DNA of 64,000 nucleotides. Origin: Bradyrhizobium sp. SSBR45G. Its GTDB lineage: Bacteria; Pseudomonadota; Alphaproteobacteria; Rhizobiales; Xanthobacteraceae. Below, piece by piece: positions 53,419 to 62,441 of the stretch. Location: NCBI RefSeq assembly GCF_030159255.1, contig NZ_BSCT01000004.1, forward strand, positions 186,001-250,000, read 5' to 3'. Under the pieces are notes generated by a model, which was not told where the DNA came from, searched no databases, and was given only the letters and a program-made list of their open reading frames with translations. Within the stretch, counting starts at the first letter, position 1, and every line of letters begins with the position of its first letter. Position numbers and translations under genes: made by a program.

Positions 53419-54187
53419 CGCATCGTTCGACTACGCAGGGGCGTTTGCCGCGGGCCTGCTCGTGCCGGGTGCGGCGGCGCCCGCCGGCGTCACCGGGCCT
53501 GGCGGCAGGCCTGCGGGCCGACGCTATGACGTGTACCGCAACAACGTCACCGTGAGCCTGCTCAATGCGCTGGCCGCGATCTATCCGGCGGTGCAGCGGA
53601 TCACGGGCGAGGCGTTCTTTCGCGAGATGGCGCGCAGTCATCTGCGGCAGACCCCGCCGACATCACCGCTGCTGTTCGCATATGGTCGCGACTTTCCAAG
53701 CTTCATCGAGATCTATCCGCATGCGGCGGAGCTGCCGTGGCTCGCCGACGTCGCGCGGATCGAGCGCGCCTGGCTGGACGCCTATCACGCCGCCGACGCC
53801 GCGCCGCTGTCGCCGGCAGCGCTGTCGATGATCCCGCCGGATCGGCTCGCCGAGGCCATTTTCATTCCGCATCCCTCCACGCGGCTCGTCCGCTCAACCT
53901 TCGCCGCGGTGACGATCTTTGCCGCCAATCGGACCACTGAGCACACAGGACGCATCGATGCCTCGACCGCCGAGGACGCTCTCGTGGTCCGGCCAGAATT
54001 TGACGTCGAGGTCCGGCGGCTGCCGCTCGGCGGGGCGATTTTCGTCGCCGGCCTGATCGCCGGCCGGCCGCTCGGCGAGGCCGCTGCGCATGCCTTCGCG
54101 GCCGATCCGCGGTTCGACCTCGCCGCCAACATCGCAGGCCTGATTGAGGCCGGCGCCTTCACATCCGTCACGTCGGGACATCCATGA
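53408..54187 (+). CDS. bufC: MNIO partner protein (DUF2063, BufC/HvfC family)
   Basis: 259 residues. The N-terminal DUF2063 domain ([53 protein letters not shown]) is a putative precursor-recognition module. The C-terminal half (about residues 160-255) has [19 protein letters not shown], a small wing-like domain. BufC-type proteins present the leader peptide to the MNIO enzyme. The reading frame overlaps bufB by 11 bp and doxX by 4 bp, so production is tightly coupled. Confidence 0.92.
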   Translation: MQPDASFDYAGAFAAGLLVPGAAAPAGVTGPGGRPAGRRYDVYRNNVTVSLLNALAAIYPAVQRITGEAFFREMARSHLRQTPPTSPLLFAYGRDFPSFIEIYPHAAELPWLADVARIERAWLDAYHAADAAPLSPAALSMIPPDRLAEAIFIPHPSTRLVRSTFAAVTIFAANRTTEHTGRIDASTAEDALVVRPEFDVEVRRLPLGGAIFVAGLIAGRPLGEAAAHAFAADPRFDLAANIAGLIEAGAFTSVTSGHP

Positions 54188-54693
54188 TGACTACAGAGCA
54201 ACGGTTTGCAGCCAGTTCAAACCTTCCATCACTCGGCGCGCTCGCCGATCGAGCGAAGCAGCTCGTGCAGATGATCGCGCCGCCTTCGGTGGCACAGCTC
54301 GTGCTGCGGGTCGCGCTGGCGGTGCCGTTCTGGCGATCGGGGATTCTGAAATGGGACGGCTTCCTGAAGCTGAGCGACACCGCCGTGACCTTGTTCACCG
54401 ACGAGTTCATGCTGCATCTGCCTGGCGGTCCCTATCATTTCCCGGCTCCGAACGTGATGGCCTTCATGTCCGGCTGCGGCGAGATCATGTTTCCGGTGCT
54501 GCTGGTGCTCGGTCTGGGAACGCGGTTCGCGGCACTCGGCCTGCTGTTCATGACCGCAATCGTCGAGCTCACTGTGCCCGATGGCTGGCCGCTCCACATC
54601 ACCTGGGCGGCGATGGCGCTTGCGCTGATGGCGCATGGCGGTGGACGGATCTCGCTTGATCACTTGATGTGTGCTTGGCGAAGCCGGAGCTGA
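54184..54693 (+). CDS. DoxX-family membrane protein of the bufferin operon
   Basis: 169 residues with four membrane helices (about residues 40-58, 88-106, 110-130 and 135-155). The DoxX motif RVALAVPFWRSGILKW and the GCGEIMFPVLLVLGLGTRFAALGL segment are present. DoxX proteins are often encoded with DUF2282/DUF692/DUF2063 genes (also called gig genes in metal-resistant bacteria). They may export or handle electrons for the modified peptide, but this is unproven. Confidence 0.9.
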   Translation: MMTTEQRFAASSNLPSLGALADRAKQLVQMIAPPSVAQLVLRVALAVPFWRSGILKWDGFLKLSDTAVTLFTDEFMLHLPGGPYHFPAPNVMAFMSGCGEIMFPVLLVLGLGTRFAALGLLFMTAIVELTVPDGWPLHITWAAMALALMAHGGGRISLDHLMCAWRSRS

Positions 54694-54785
54694 TCGACGT
54701 TCGTCCAAGAATTCATGTGCGCATCGAAGCCGCGTCCGACCGGACACCGCTCGTCTCCCTGTTCGTGTAGCTCGCGGCGGCGTCT

Positions 54786-55928
54786 TCACTCCGCCGCGAT
54801 CGGCAACTCGGCCATGTGCTCGTGCAGGACCACGCCCGAGAGCGCGTCGAACTCGCCGATCCACGGCTTCCGCTGCAGCACGGATTGGGTATGGGCGTAG
54901 CCGGCGTCCCAGCGCTGAATGATGCCGGAGGGACTGAAGTCGATGTCCTTGGTATGGGTCTCGTGGTCGAGCTGCGGCGCGAGAAGGCGCACGACATGCA
55001 TCGTCGTCGAACAGCCGTAGCTGATAAGCTCCCGGACGGCCGGGTCGTTGCGCTCGTGCTCCGGCAGGCGCGCCGCCAGCTGGCTGATGACATGGCGGAG
55101 TCGGTGCGCTTGTTGCTGGCGCGCAATCTGGCTCACGATGCGGCTGGAGTATTGCACGTCCTTGTGACGGTTCAGCACCTCGGCCATCGTCGTCGGCTCG
55201 GCTCCCACCGGATTCCAGAGATGGACGGCGAAGATCAGCGAGTTCCTGCGCGGATTGTCGTCGAACACGGCTTCGGTCGGCGTGTTCGAAAGAATGCCGC
55301 CGTCCCAGTAGAGCTCGCCGTCGATGCGGATGGCGGGAAAGGCCGGGGGCAGGGCGCCGGAGGCCATGACATGCTTCACCGTCAGCTCGCCGTCGCGGCT
55401 GTCGAAATAGCGCATCTGGCTGGTCCGTACATGCGCCGCACCGACGGTCAGGCGAGGCGCACAGCGGTTGATCAGGCCGAAATCGACCAGATCATTCAGT
55501 GTCCGTTCCAGCGGGCTGGTTGAATAGAAGCCCGCATTGTCGGCCCCGAGCGGGTAGGAATAACCGGCATGGGCGAGCGGGTTGGGACGAAAGAAGCCTG
55601 GAATGCCGCTGGTGATCGTCGACCAATAGGACAGGCGTTCGTTGAATCCCGGAAAGGCGCTGCGCAGAGTCCAGACGGGAGTCTGCTCCATCCGCTTCCA
55701 GAATTCGCGCAGCCGCGACAGCCGTTTGTCCGGCGCATTGCCGGCGATCAGGCTGGCATTGATGGCGCCGATCGAGGTGCCGATGATCCAGTCCGGCTGG
55801 ATGCCTGCTTCATGCAGCGCCTGGTAGACGCCGGCCTGGTAGGAGCCGAGCGCGCCGCCGCCTTGCAAAACCAGCACGGTCTGTCTCGGCTCCTCGTTGA
55901 CGGCGTTTGCAGCGTGTACGGCTTTCAT
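54786..55928 (-). CDS. Patatin-like phospholipase with DUF3734-type C-terminus
   Basis: 380 residues from the ATG at 55928, with GAGGGAG six bases upstream; the longer start at 55970 overlaps this site. The patatin catalytic Ser is in GTSIGAINA and the Asp in WDGGI. The glycine-rich oxyanion loop is QGGGALGSYQAGV. The C-terminal part (SQIARQQQAHRLRHV, DIDFSPSGIIQRWDAGYA) matches the extension found in a poly(3-hydroxybutyrate)-associated group. The next gene upstream on the strand is a 3-hydroxybutyrate dehydrogenase (49-bp gap), consistent with turnover of PHB or its oligomers. Confidence 0.87.
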   Translation of the reverse strand: MKAVHAANAVNEEPRQTVLVLQGGGALGSYQAGVYQALHEAGIQPDWIIGTSIGAINASLIAGNAPDKRLSRLREFWKRMEQTPVWTLRSAFPGFNERLSYWSTITSGIPGFFRPNPLAHAGYSYPLGADNAGFYSTSPLERTLNDLVDFGLINRCAPRLTVGAAHVRTSQMRYFDSRDGELTVKHVMASGALPPAFPAIRIDGELYWDGGILSNTPTEAVFDDNPRRNSLIFAVHLWNPVGAEPTTMAEVLNRHKDVQYSSRIVSQIARQQQAHRLRHVISQLAARLPEHERNDPAVRELISYGCSTTMHVVRLLAPQLDHETHTKDIDFSPSGIIQRWDAGYAHTQSVLQRKPWIGEFDALSGVVLHEHMAELPIAAE

Positions 55929-55977
55929 GTGCAGCTCCCTCGCCATGTCCAAGTCAGGTTCTGAGGCCATCGACGTC

Positions 55978-56802
55978 TCAATGGGCGGTCCAGCCGCCGT
56001 CGACCGGCAACGCTACTCCGGTGATCGAGGCCGCGGCGGCGCTCGACAGGAACACGGCCAGGGCGCCGAGTTCATCGACCGTCGCAAAGCGCTTGTTCGG
56101 CTGCTGGGCCAGCAGCACGTCGCGGATCACCTGGTCGCGCGAGATGCCGTGGGCCTTGGCCTGTCCGTCGATCTGCGCCTCGACCAGCGGCGTGGAGACG
56201 TAGCCGGGGCAGATCGCATTGCAGGTGATGCCAGCCTCGGCTGCTTCGAGCGCCGTCACTTTGGTCAGGCCGACGATTCCATGCTTTGCCGCGACATAGG
56301 CGGCCTTGAACGGCGAGGCGACCAGCCCATGAGCAGAGGCGACGTTGATGATCCGGCCGAAGCCGTTCTGGCGCATCGCCGGCAGCGCCAGGCGCGTGGT
56401 GTGAAAGGCCGACGACAGGTTGATCGCGAGGATCTGGTCCCACTTCTGTGGCGGGAATTGTTCGAGCGGCGCGACATGCTGGATGCCGGCATTGTTGACG
56501 AGGATGTCGAGCCGGCCGGATCGAGCGATGGTCGTTTCGATCATCTCGGCGATGGAGTCCGGGCTCGTCATGTCGGCCGGGGAGTAGTTCGCCCTGACGC
56601 CGCATCTGGTCGCGATCTGCTCCCGGGTCATTTCGATGTCTTTTGCATCGCCGAAGCCGTTCAGCACGATGTCGGCGCCGGCCTCAGCGAGAGCGCGTGC
56701 GATGCCGAGCCCGATGCCGCTGGTCGATCCGGTCACCAGCGCCACCTTGCCTGCGAGGAGGCTGGTGGTAACCGGAGACGGCATCTGCGCAGTAACGTTC
56801 AT
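55978..56802 (-). CDS. hbdH: D-3-hydroxybutyrate dehydrogenase (SDR)
   Basis: 274 residues. The NAD motif is VTGSTSGIGLGIA and the catalytic Ser, Tyr and Lys are in NVASAHGLVASP and AAYVAAKHGIVGLTK. The family-specific segments NAICPGYVSTPLVEAQI and DVLLAQQPNKRFATVDELG mark it as hydroxybutyrate dehydrogenase rather than a general SDR. It converts D-3-hydroxybutyrate to acetoacetate, linking PHB storage to central metabolism. It is the first gene of an operon with the patatin-like gene and is divergent from a LysR gene. Confidence 0.92.
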   Translation of the reverse strand: MNVTAQMPSPVTTSLLAGKVALVTGSTSGIGLGIARALAEAGADIVLNGFGDAKDIEMTREQIATRCGVRANYSPADMTSPDSIAEMIETTIARSGRLDILVNNAGIQHVAPLEQFPPQKWDQILAINLSSAFHTTRLALPAMRQNGFGRIINVASAHGLVASPFKAAYVAAKHGIVGLTKVTALEAAEAGITCNAICPGYVSTPLVEAQIDGQAKAHGISRDQVIRDVLLAQQPNKRFATVDELGALAVFLSSAAAASITGVALPVDGGWTAH

Positions 56803-56999
56803 GGCTGATCCCTCGTAAGATGTCTTGGCGAGCGGACGCCGTGGGGTGTCCGATGTCGCTCACAGTCTGAGGGGCCGGCGGGTGAGATGGAAATGCTGCA
56901 TGGCTTCCGAAACCATAGGCCGGCGCTATTGCAGCTCGGATGTCCTTCAACTCGGTTTTTGCTATCCATTCACGAGACACAGGAGCAGGGAGGCGATCG

Positions 57000-57887
57000 A
57001 TGGAGATGCACCAGGTCCGCTATTTCCTCGCCGTCGCACGGCTGCTCAACTTCACGAGGGCCGCGGAGGAATGCAATGTCACGCAGCCGTCGCTGACGCG
57101 CGCGATCAAGCAGCTCGAGGCAGAACTCGGCGGCGATCTGTTTCGGCGTGAACGGCCGTCCGCCCAGCTGACCGAGCTCGGTCAGCGCATGCACCCGCTC
57201 CTGCAACAGTGCTACGACGCCGCGCTCGGAGCCCGCTCGCTGGCGTCCTCGTTCAAGAGTGGTGAGGTCGGCGCCTTGCGGATCGCGCTCACGCATTCGA
57301 TCGACCTCGCGTTGCTGATCCCGCACCTCGAACAGATCAAGCGGCAGTTCAACCGGCTGGAGTTTCGCTTTCTGCGCGGCGATAGCCGCGAGGTCGCGAA
57401 CTATCTGAAGAAGGGCGAGGCCGAACTCGGTGTTGCCGCCGAGATCGACGAGAGCTGGGATCGGCTCGATGTCTGGCCGCTGTTCACCGAGCATTTCGAA
57501 CTCGTCGTGCGGACGGATCATCCTCTCGCCGGCCGCAACCCGGTCGAGATCGATGATCTGCGGGCCGAGCAGCTCTTGAGCCGGACCTATTGCGAGCACC
57601 GCAACCGGATTTCCGACAGTCTGCGCGAGCACGGCCTCGACATCGACCGCAGTCATGAGATCAGCTCGGAGCGCGATCTCATCGAGCTCGTCCAGGCCGA
57701 CATCGGTGTTGCGATGATGCCCCACACCTCGCTGGTCCCCGATACGCTGAAGCGCACCGCGATCGCCGGTCTCGATGCACGGCGGACCGTGAATCTCTAC
57801 GGCGTCGCCGGCCGCCAGCGCACGGCCGTGGCCTCGGCCGTCATGCGGATGCTTCGCGGCGCCGACTGGCGCAGCATTGCGGGCTGA
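57000..57887 (+). CDS. LysR-family regulator (CynR/HdfR-like)
   Basis: 295 residues from the ATG at 57000, with GGGAGG upstream. The HTH is MHQVRYFLAVARLLNFTRAAEECNVTQPSLTRAI, split by the usual turn. The ligand domain has DLIELVQADIGVAMMP. It is divergent from the hydroxybutyrate dehydrogenase gene by 197 bp, so that operon is its probable target. The inducer is unknown. Confidence 0.9.
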   Translation: MEMHQVRYFLAVARLLNFTRAAEECNVTQPSLTRAIKQLEAELGGDLFRRERPSAQLTELGQRMHPLLQQCYDAALGARSLASSFKSGEVGALRIALTHSIDLALLIPHLEQIKRQFNRLEFRFLRGDSREVANYLKKGEAELGVAAEIDESWDRLDVWPLFTEHFELVVRTDHPLAGRNPVEIDDLRAEQLLSRTYCEHRNRISDSLREHGLDIDRSHEISSERDLIELVQADIGVAMMPHTSLVPDTLKRTAIAGLDARRTVNLYGVAGRQRTAVASAVMRMLRGADWRSIAG

Positions 57888-57896
57888 GACGAGCGC

Positions 57897-58604
57897 TCAG
57901 TTCGCCCGGCTCAGCGCCGCGACCAGGTCCTCGACATCCATGCGCCGGCGGAAGTCCGGATCGACGAAGCGCGACGCCACCACGCCGTCGCGGCCGACCA
58001 CGAACACGGCGGGAATCGGGAGCATCCAGCCGTCATTGCCGTGAAACCTCGCGAGGTCCTGGTGGGACAGCAGCTGCTGGATCTCGTGGCCGAGCCAGAT
58101 CGCGAGGTTCAGCGACAGCGCATAGCCGTTGTCGAGATCGGTCAGCACCGGAAAGCTCGCGCCGCAATCGGCCTTGAACCTGGCCGTGTACTCCTGTGTC
58201 TCCGGCATGATGGCGACCAGCTGTGCGCCCATGGCTGCGATCCGCGGCTGGGCCTCGATCACGGCGCGGACGTTGAGCCGGCAATACGGACACCAATGGC
58301 CGCGAAAGAACATCACCGCCACCGGGCCCTGCGCCAGCAGCGACGAGAGCGCAACGAGACGCCCACGCTCGTCGGGCAGGATGAAATGCGGCATCGCTTC
58401 GCCTGGGCGCGGCGCATTGACGCCGCCTCCATTTTCCCCGAGCCGCTCGACCAGCCGGTCCACGGCCGTGGCATAGGCCGGGAAGATCTCCCGGCCTGCG
58501 TCGGCATAGGCGCGCAGCTGTTCGTTCAGAGGGCCATCCATCTCACGGCAGCGCTGAAACGCGAGCTTGAGCCGTTCGGCATCGGCGGAGGAGAGAGTGG
58601 TCAT
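57897..58604 (-). CDS. Peroxiredoxin-like (AhpC/TSA) protein, second copy
   Basis: 235 residues from the ATG at 58604, preceded by GGAG. An N-terminal helical extension is followed by a redoxin fold with FFRGHWCPYCRLNV (the same CPYC active site as the copy at 48281), MPETQEYTARF, and a terminal FVVGRDGVVASRFVDPDFR. The two proteins are clearly related but not recent duplicates. It converges with the LysR gene at 57000 and is monocistronic. Confidence 0.87.
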   Translation of the reverse strand: MTTLSSADAERLKLAFQRCREMDGPLNEQLRAYADAGREIFPAYATAVDRLVERLGENGGGVNAPRPGEAMPHFILPDERGRLVALSSLLAQGPVAVMFFRGHWCPYCRLNVRAVIEAQPRIAAMGAQLVAIMPETQEYTARFKADCGASFPVLTDLDNGYALSLNLAIWLGHEIQQLLSHQDLARFHGNDGWMLPIPAVFVVGRDGVVASRFVDPDFRRRMDVEDLVAALSRAN

Positions 58605-58904
58605 GGTCGGCTCCGACAAGGGCTGCAGAATAGGGCGTCTGCGCGGTTCCTGAAAGGGCGACGACGCGCAATGTGGGGCAATCGACGCTAGCAATCGACT
58701 TCGGCAAATGGGAAATGCCCATCCCCAATCAGTTCGATAGCCGCAGCCAATCGTGTCGGAAGGAATATCCCCTCGCGCCGCCGCTCGGACGCGGAATAGC
58801 TCCGCGCTATGGTCTCGAAAGACACTCGGCATTTCAGAAAGCCGCAGCCCGCGATGACAATGCCCTCACTGCCTTCCATGCCCCATCAACAGAGGAGATT
58901 CCTG

Positions 58905-59387
58905 ATGTTCCAGCTCGCCCCCCTTTCGCGCGCATTGTCGCTCGGCCTCGCCGTCTTCGGCGCGGCCGTCCTGATCGCGCAGCCCACGTTGGCCGGCGAA
59001 TGTCCGGCCGACAAGATGAAGCCGAATGCGCGTTCCATGGTCGACTACAAGCCGGTCGGCGTGACCGACGTCACGCTGGGTTCGATCGATCTCGAGAAGC
59101 AGCCGGCCAACATTAAGGACCGCGAGTTGCGTTTCCGCAAGCTGACCATCGAGCCCGGCGGCATCGTGCCGTGGCACAGCCATGACGACCGGCCGGCACT
59201 CATCTTCGTGCAGCAGGGCGAGATCGTCGAATACGCCTCCAATTGCGTCGACCCGATCGTGCACAAGGCCGGCGACATCCGCCCCGAAGTCCATGGCACC
59301 TCACACTGGTGGAAGAACCTCGGCAAGGAGACCGTCATCCTCTATGTGGGCGACGTCCGCCGCGATCCGCACGATCACAACATGTGA
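58905..59387 (+). CDS. Secreted cupin-domain protein
   Basis: 160 residues from the ATG at 58905, with AGAGGAGA upstream. A signal peptide (about residues 1-30) precedes a double-stranded beta-helix with metal-binding motifs GGIVPWHSHDDRPALIFVQ and KAGDIRPEVHGTSHWW. Cupin metal sites of this kind bind Mn, Fe or Ni; secreted single-domain cupins act as binding proteins or dioxygenase/isomerase-like enzymes. Substrate unknown. A strong hairpin terminator separates it from the downstream MFS gene. Confidence 0.83.
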   Translation: MFQLAPLSRALSLGLAVFGAAVLIAQPTLAGECPADKMKPNARSMVDYKPVGVTDVTLGSIDLEKQPANIKDRELRFRKLTIEPGGIVPWHSHDDRPALIFVQQGEIVEYASNCVDPIVHKAGDIRPEVHGTSHWWKNLGKETVILYVGDVRRDPHDHNM

Positions 59388-59433
59388 CGACCGGGATGCA
59401 ACGAGCTCCTCTCGTCCAACGACCTCGTTGCCC

Positions 59434-59476
59434 GATGTGACGTCCCCGCCACCGCCCCCGCGCGGGGCGTCACATC
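59434..59476 (+). terminator. Hairpin terminator after cupin gene
   Basis: Left arm GATGTGACG-T-CCCCGC and right arm GCGGGGCGTCACATC, with a loop of about 12 bases and one bulged T. It is followed by TTCCC only. Confidence 0.7.
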
Positions 59477-59504
59477 TTCCCGTGGCTTGGCAGGAGCGTC
59501 TCCC

Positions 59505-60713
59505 ATGATGACGGACACGTCCGCGGCACCGATGATGCCAGCTGCAATGGCGACGGTCAGCCATGGTCCGAGCGCCATACGCCGCTCGCTGGTCATCGGG
59601 CTGACCGCGTTCCTCACCGTTGTCGATCTGTTCGCGACCCAGGCGATCCTGCCAGCGCTGACCCGCCATTATGGCGTGACGCCTGCTGCGATGGGCTTTG
59701 CCGTCAACGCCTGCACGATCGGCATGGCCATCGCAAGTCTCGTCGTCGGCATCTTCAGCCCGCGGATCAATCGCCGCGTCGGCATTCTGCTGAGTCTCGT
59801 TCTGCTTGCCGTGCCGACCAGCCTGCTGGCGGTGGCTCCCGGCCTGATGACCTTCACGGCGCTGCGCATCCTTCAGGGCCTGTGCATGGCCTCGGCGTTC
59901 GCGTTGACGCTGGCTCATCTCGGCGAGCAATGCAGCGCGGCCGATGCGGGTAGCGCCTTTGCGGCCTATATCACCGGCAACGTCGCGAGCAATCTCGTCG
60001 GGCGCCTGATCGCTACAGCGGTCGTCGATGGTCTCGGACTGGCCTGGAACTTCCTGCTGTTCGCTGCGCTCAACCTGGCCGGTGCCGTGCTGGTGTACGT
60101 CACGATCCGCGGCGCTGCGCCGAACATCGCGGGCGGACCCGGCGACAGTCCATGGAAGGCCCTGGCGGCACACTGGCGCAAGCCGCGTCTGCGCGCATCC
60201 TTCGGCATCGGCTTCTGTATTCTGTTCGCGTTCATCGGCACGTTCACCTTCGTCAATTTCGTCCTGGTGCAGCCGCCGCTCTCGCTTGGAATGATGACGC
60301 TCGGCGTCGTCTACTTCGTGTTCGCGCCCTCTGTGGTCACGACGCTGCTGGCGGGGCCGGTCGCAATCCGGCTCGGCACCCGCGCAACGCTGTGGGCGGC
60401 TCTGGCATTGGCCGCGTCGGGCCTGCCGCTGTTACTCACTGCGCACCTTGCTCTCGTGCTGGGCGGCATGGTGCTGGTCGCGGTGGGAACCTTCTTCGCG
60501 CAGGCAGCCGTCACCGGCTTCGTCGGGCGAACTGCGAGCGAGAATCGAGGCATCGCCAGCGGCAGCTATCTCGCCTGCTATTTCTTCGGTGGGCTCGCTG
60601 GCAGCGCGCTGCTCGGCCAACTGTTCGACCGGCACGGCTGGACTGCCTGCGTCGCCGGAATAGCGCTGGCGCTCGGCATGGCCGCCGCGCTTGTGTCGTG
60701 GCTGAAGGAGTGA
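59505..60713 (+). CDS. Major facilitator superfamily transporter
   Basis: 402 residues from the ATG at 59505, with a GGCAGGAG site; a TTG at 59487 would be an alternative. It has 12 membrane helices in two halves. The segments LRILQGLCMASAFALTLAHLGEQC and GFVGRTASENRGIASGSYLACYFFGG resemble arabinose-efflux/multidrug (YnfM-like) members. Substrate unknown. It converges with the alpha/beta-hydrolase gene at a strong hairpin. Confidence 0.9.
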   Translation: MMTDTSAAPMMPAAMATVSHGPSAIRRSLVIGLTAFLTVVDLFATQAILPALTRHYGVTPAAMGFAVNACTIGMAIASLVVGIFSPRINRRVGILLSLVLLAVPTSLLAVAPGLMTFTALRILQGLCMASAFALTLAHLGEQCSAADAGSAFAAYITGNVASNLVGRLIATAVVDGLGLAWNFLLFAALNLAGAVLVYVTIRGAAPNIAGGPGDSPWKALAAHWRKPRLRASFGIGFCILFAFIGTFTFVNFVLVQPPLSLGMMTLGVVYFVFAPSVVTTLLAGPVAIRLGTRATLWAALALAASGLPLLLTAHLALVLGGMVLVAVGTFFAQAAVTGFVGRTASENRGIASGSYLACYFFGGLAGSALLGQLFDRHGWTACVAGIALALGMAAALVSWLKE

Positions 60714-60748
60714 CCGGACTTGCTGTCCAAAGCCATGCATCGACGAGA

Positions 60749-60792
60749 CCCCCCGCTTCACATCCTGCTGTTGTTCAGGCAGGAGCGGGGGG
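60749..60792. terminator. Bidirectional hairpin between MFS and hydrolase genes
   Basis: Outer stem CCCCCCGCT with AGCGGGGGG, inner CCTG with CAGG. Placed between two convergent genes, it can serve both. Confidence 0.7.
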
Positions 60793-60840
60793 CCGGGAGT
60801 TCGGATCGCAGGAATTCGCACACAGCTGGCGGGGATGATC

Positions 60841-61692
60841 TCAGCCGCCGAAGCTCGCCTTGATTTCGGCTGCGACCGTGGCGGCGTTCTCGTCGAGGAC
60901 GAAGTGGCCGGCATCGAGCCAGACGAGGCGGGCGTCGGGCAGGTCGGCGAGGTAGGCCTCGGCGCCGGCGGGGATGAAGAACGGATCGTTCCTGCCCCAG
61001 ACGATCAACGTCTTCGGGCGATGGGTGCGGAAGGCCTGGTGCCAGCTGTCGTAGAGCGCGACATTGGTCTTGTAGTCCTCGAGCAGGTTCAGATGTGCCG
61101 CACCATGGCCGGGGCGATCGAGCAGCGCCTGATCGTACGTCCAGTTGTCGGGACTGATGGCTTCGACATTGCGGGCGCCGACCTGATATTGGTACTTCGT
61201 TGTTTCGGCGGCAAGGAGCCCGCGCGCGGCGGCCTCGCTGGCTGCGTCGCGCTTCTCCCATAACGGCAGGAAGAGCTGCGCCGGCATCTCGCCGACGCCT
61301 GCCATATAGGCATTGGTGTTCTGGATGACGAAGCCGGCGACGGCCTTCGGGTTGCGCGTGAACAGCCGGAAGCCGACAGGGCCGCCATAGTCGTGCATGT
61401 AGAGGATGGTGGAGCTCAGTCCGAGCTGCTCGATCAGCCCCGCCACGTGTGCGGTCAGAGTCTCGAAGCTGTAGTCGAACTCGGCAACCGATGGCGCATC
61501 CGACTGGCCGAAGCCGATGTAATCGGGAGCGATCACGTGGAACCGATCCGCCAGCAGCGGGATCAGGTCTCGGAACATGAAGCTGCTGGTGGGAAAGCCG
61601 TGCAGCAGGATGATGGTCGGATGTGCCGGATCGCCGGCTTCGCGATAGAACACTTGGCGATCATTGACGGTGGCGAACTTGTAGAGGGTCAC
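60841..61692 (-). CDS. Alpha/beta-hydrolase (haloalkane dehalogenase/epoxide hydrolase-like)
   Basis: 283 residues from a GTG at 61692, which has a GGAG site; an ATG at 61725 gives 294 residues. The oxyanion motif is HGFPTSSFMFRD. The nucleophile lies in LYMHDYGGPVGF, so it is Asp, as in dehalogenases and epoxide hydrolases, rather than the Ser of esterases. The acid and His follow in WGRNDPFFIP and DAGHFVLDE. Substrate unknown. It is the second gene of a unit headed by an AhpD-like gene, 87 bp upstream on the strand. Confidence 0.87.
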   Translation of the reverse strand: MTLYKFATVNDRQVFYREAGDPAHPTIILLHGFPTSSFMFRDLIPLLADRFHVIAPDYIGFGQSDAPSVAEFDYSFETLTAHVAGLIEQLGLSSTILYMHDYGGPVGFRLFTRNPKAVAGFVIQNTNAYMAGVGEMPAQLFLPLWEKRDAASEAAARGLLAAETTKYQYQVGARNVEAISPDNWTYDQALLDRPGHGAAHLNLLEDYKTNVALYDSWHQAFRTHRPKTLIVWGRNDPFFIPAGAEAYLADLPDARLVWLDAGHFVLDENAATVAAEIKASFGG

Positions 61693-61779
61693 GGGGAAAG
61701 CTCCGATGAAGGGGTGAAGGGGCACCGGCGCGTGAGGAGAGCCGGTCCTGTCCTCACGCGCTTGGGGGTGCTCTTGGGG

Positions 61780-62331
61780 TCAGGCGGCCTTGCTGGCTTC
61801 GACGACCGGGAAGTCGATCTCGGTCTTGAACACTTCGTTGAAGAAGTTGGTCCAGCTGTTCAGAGCGACGTGCTGCACGATTTCGATGACCTGGCCGTCG
61901 GTGTAGCCGGCAAGCTTCACGGCGGCGAAATCGGCGTCGGTGATATGTCCACGATTGGTGGCGACCGCGGCGGCGAAGCGAACGGCGGCGTCGGCCTTGG
62001 GATCGTTGGACGCTCCATTGCGGTTTGCGGTGATCTCCGCGTCATCCAGCCCGGCGAGGTTGCGGCCGAGATAGGTGTGGGCCGAGAGGCAGTAGCTGCA
62101 GCCGTTGATTTCGGCCACCGCCAAGGCGATCCGCTCACGCGTGGCGGCGGGCAGCGTACCCTTGCCGAGCGCGCCGGACAAAGCGAGATAGCCTGCCAGC
62201 GCCTGCGGGCTGAGCGCGATGGCGCGGAACATATTCGGCGTGCTGCCGAGCTGCTTGGCGACGCCTTCAAGCAGAGAACGCGAGGCTTCGGGCGCGTCGG
62301 CGATGGTGGCGGGGGTGGGGATACGGGTCAT
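61780..62331 (-). CDS. AhpD-like alkylhydroperoxidase/carboxymuconolactone decarboxylase family protein
   Basis: 183 residues from the ATG at 62331. The AhpD motif is Glu67 with Cys78-Ser-Tyr-Cys81 and His85 (NGCSYCLSAH). The longer, two-lobed form marks the peroxidase-related YciW/PA0269-like group. It probably reduces organic hydroperoxides or lipoyl/thiol groups. It is divergent by 110 bp from a LysR gene and followed by the alpha/beta-hydrolase. Confidence 0.88.
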   Translation of the reverse strand: MTRIPTPATIADAPEASRSLLEGVAKQLGSTPNMFRAIALSPQALAGYLALSGALGKGTLPAATRERIALAVAEINGCSYCLSAHTYLGRNLAGLDDAEITANRNGASNDPKADAAVRFAAAVATNRGHITDADFAAVKLAGYTDGQVIEIVQHVALNSWTNFFNEVFKTEIDFPVVEASKAA

Positions 62332-62441
62332 TGGAGGGTCCTTTCGTGGCAGCCCTGTTGGCTGATGACCCCCATCTACGTTCTTCCATTTTTGAGCAGT
62401 AGGCGTTATTTTCGAGAGCCGATATTTCAGTATTTGGAAGA

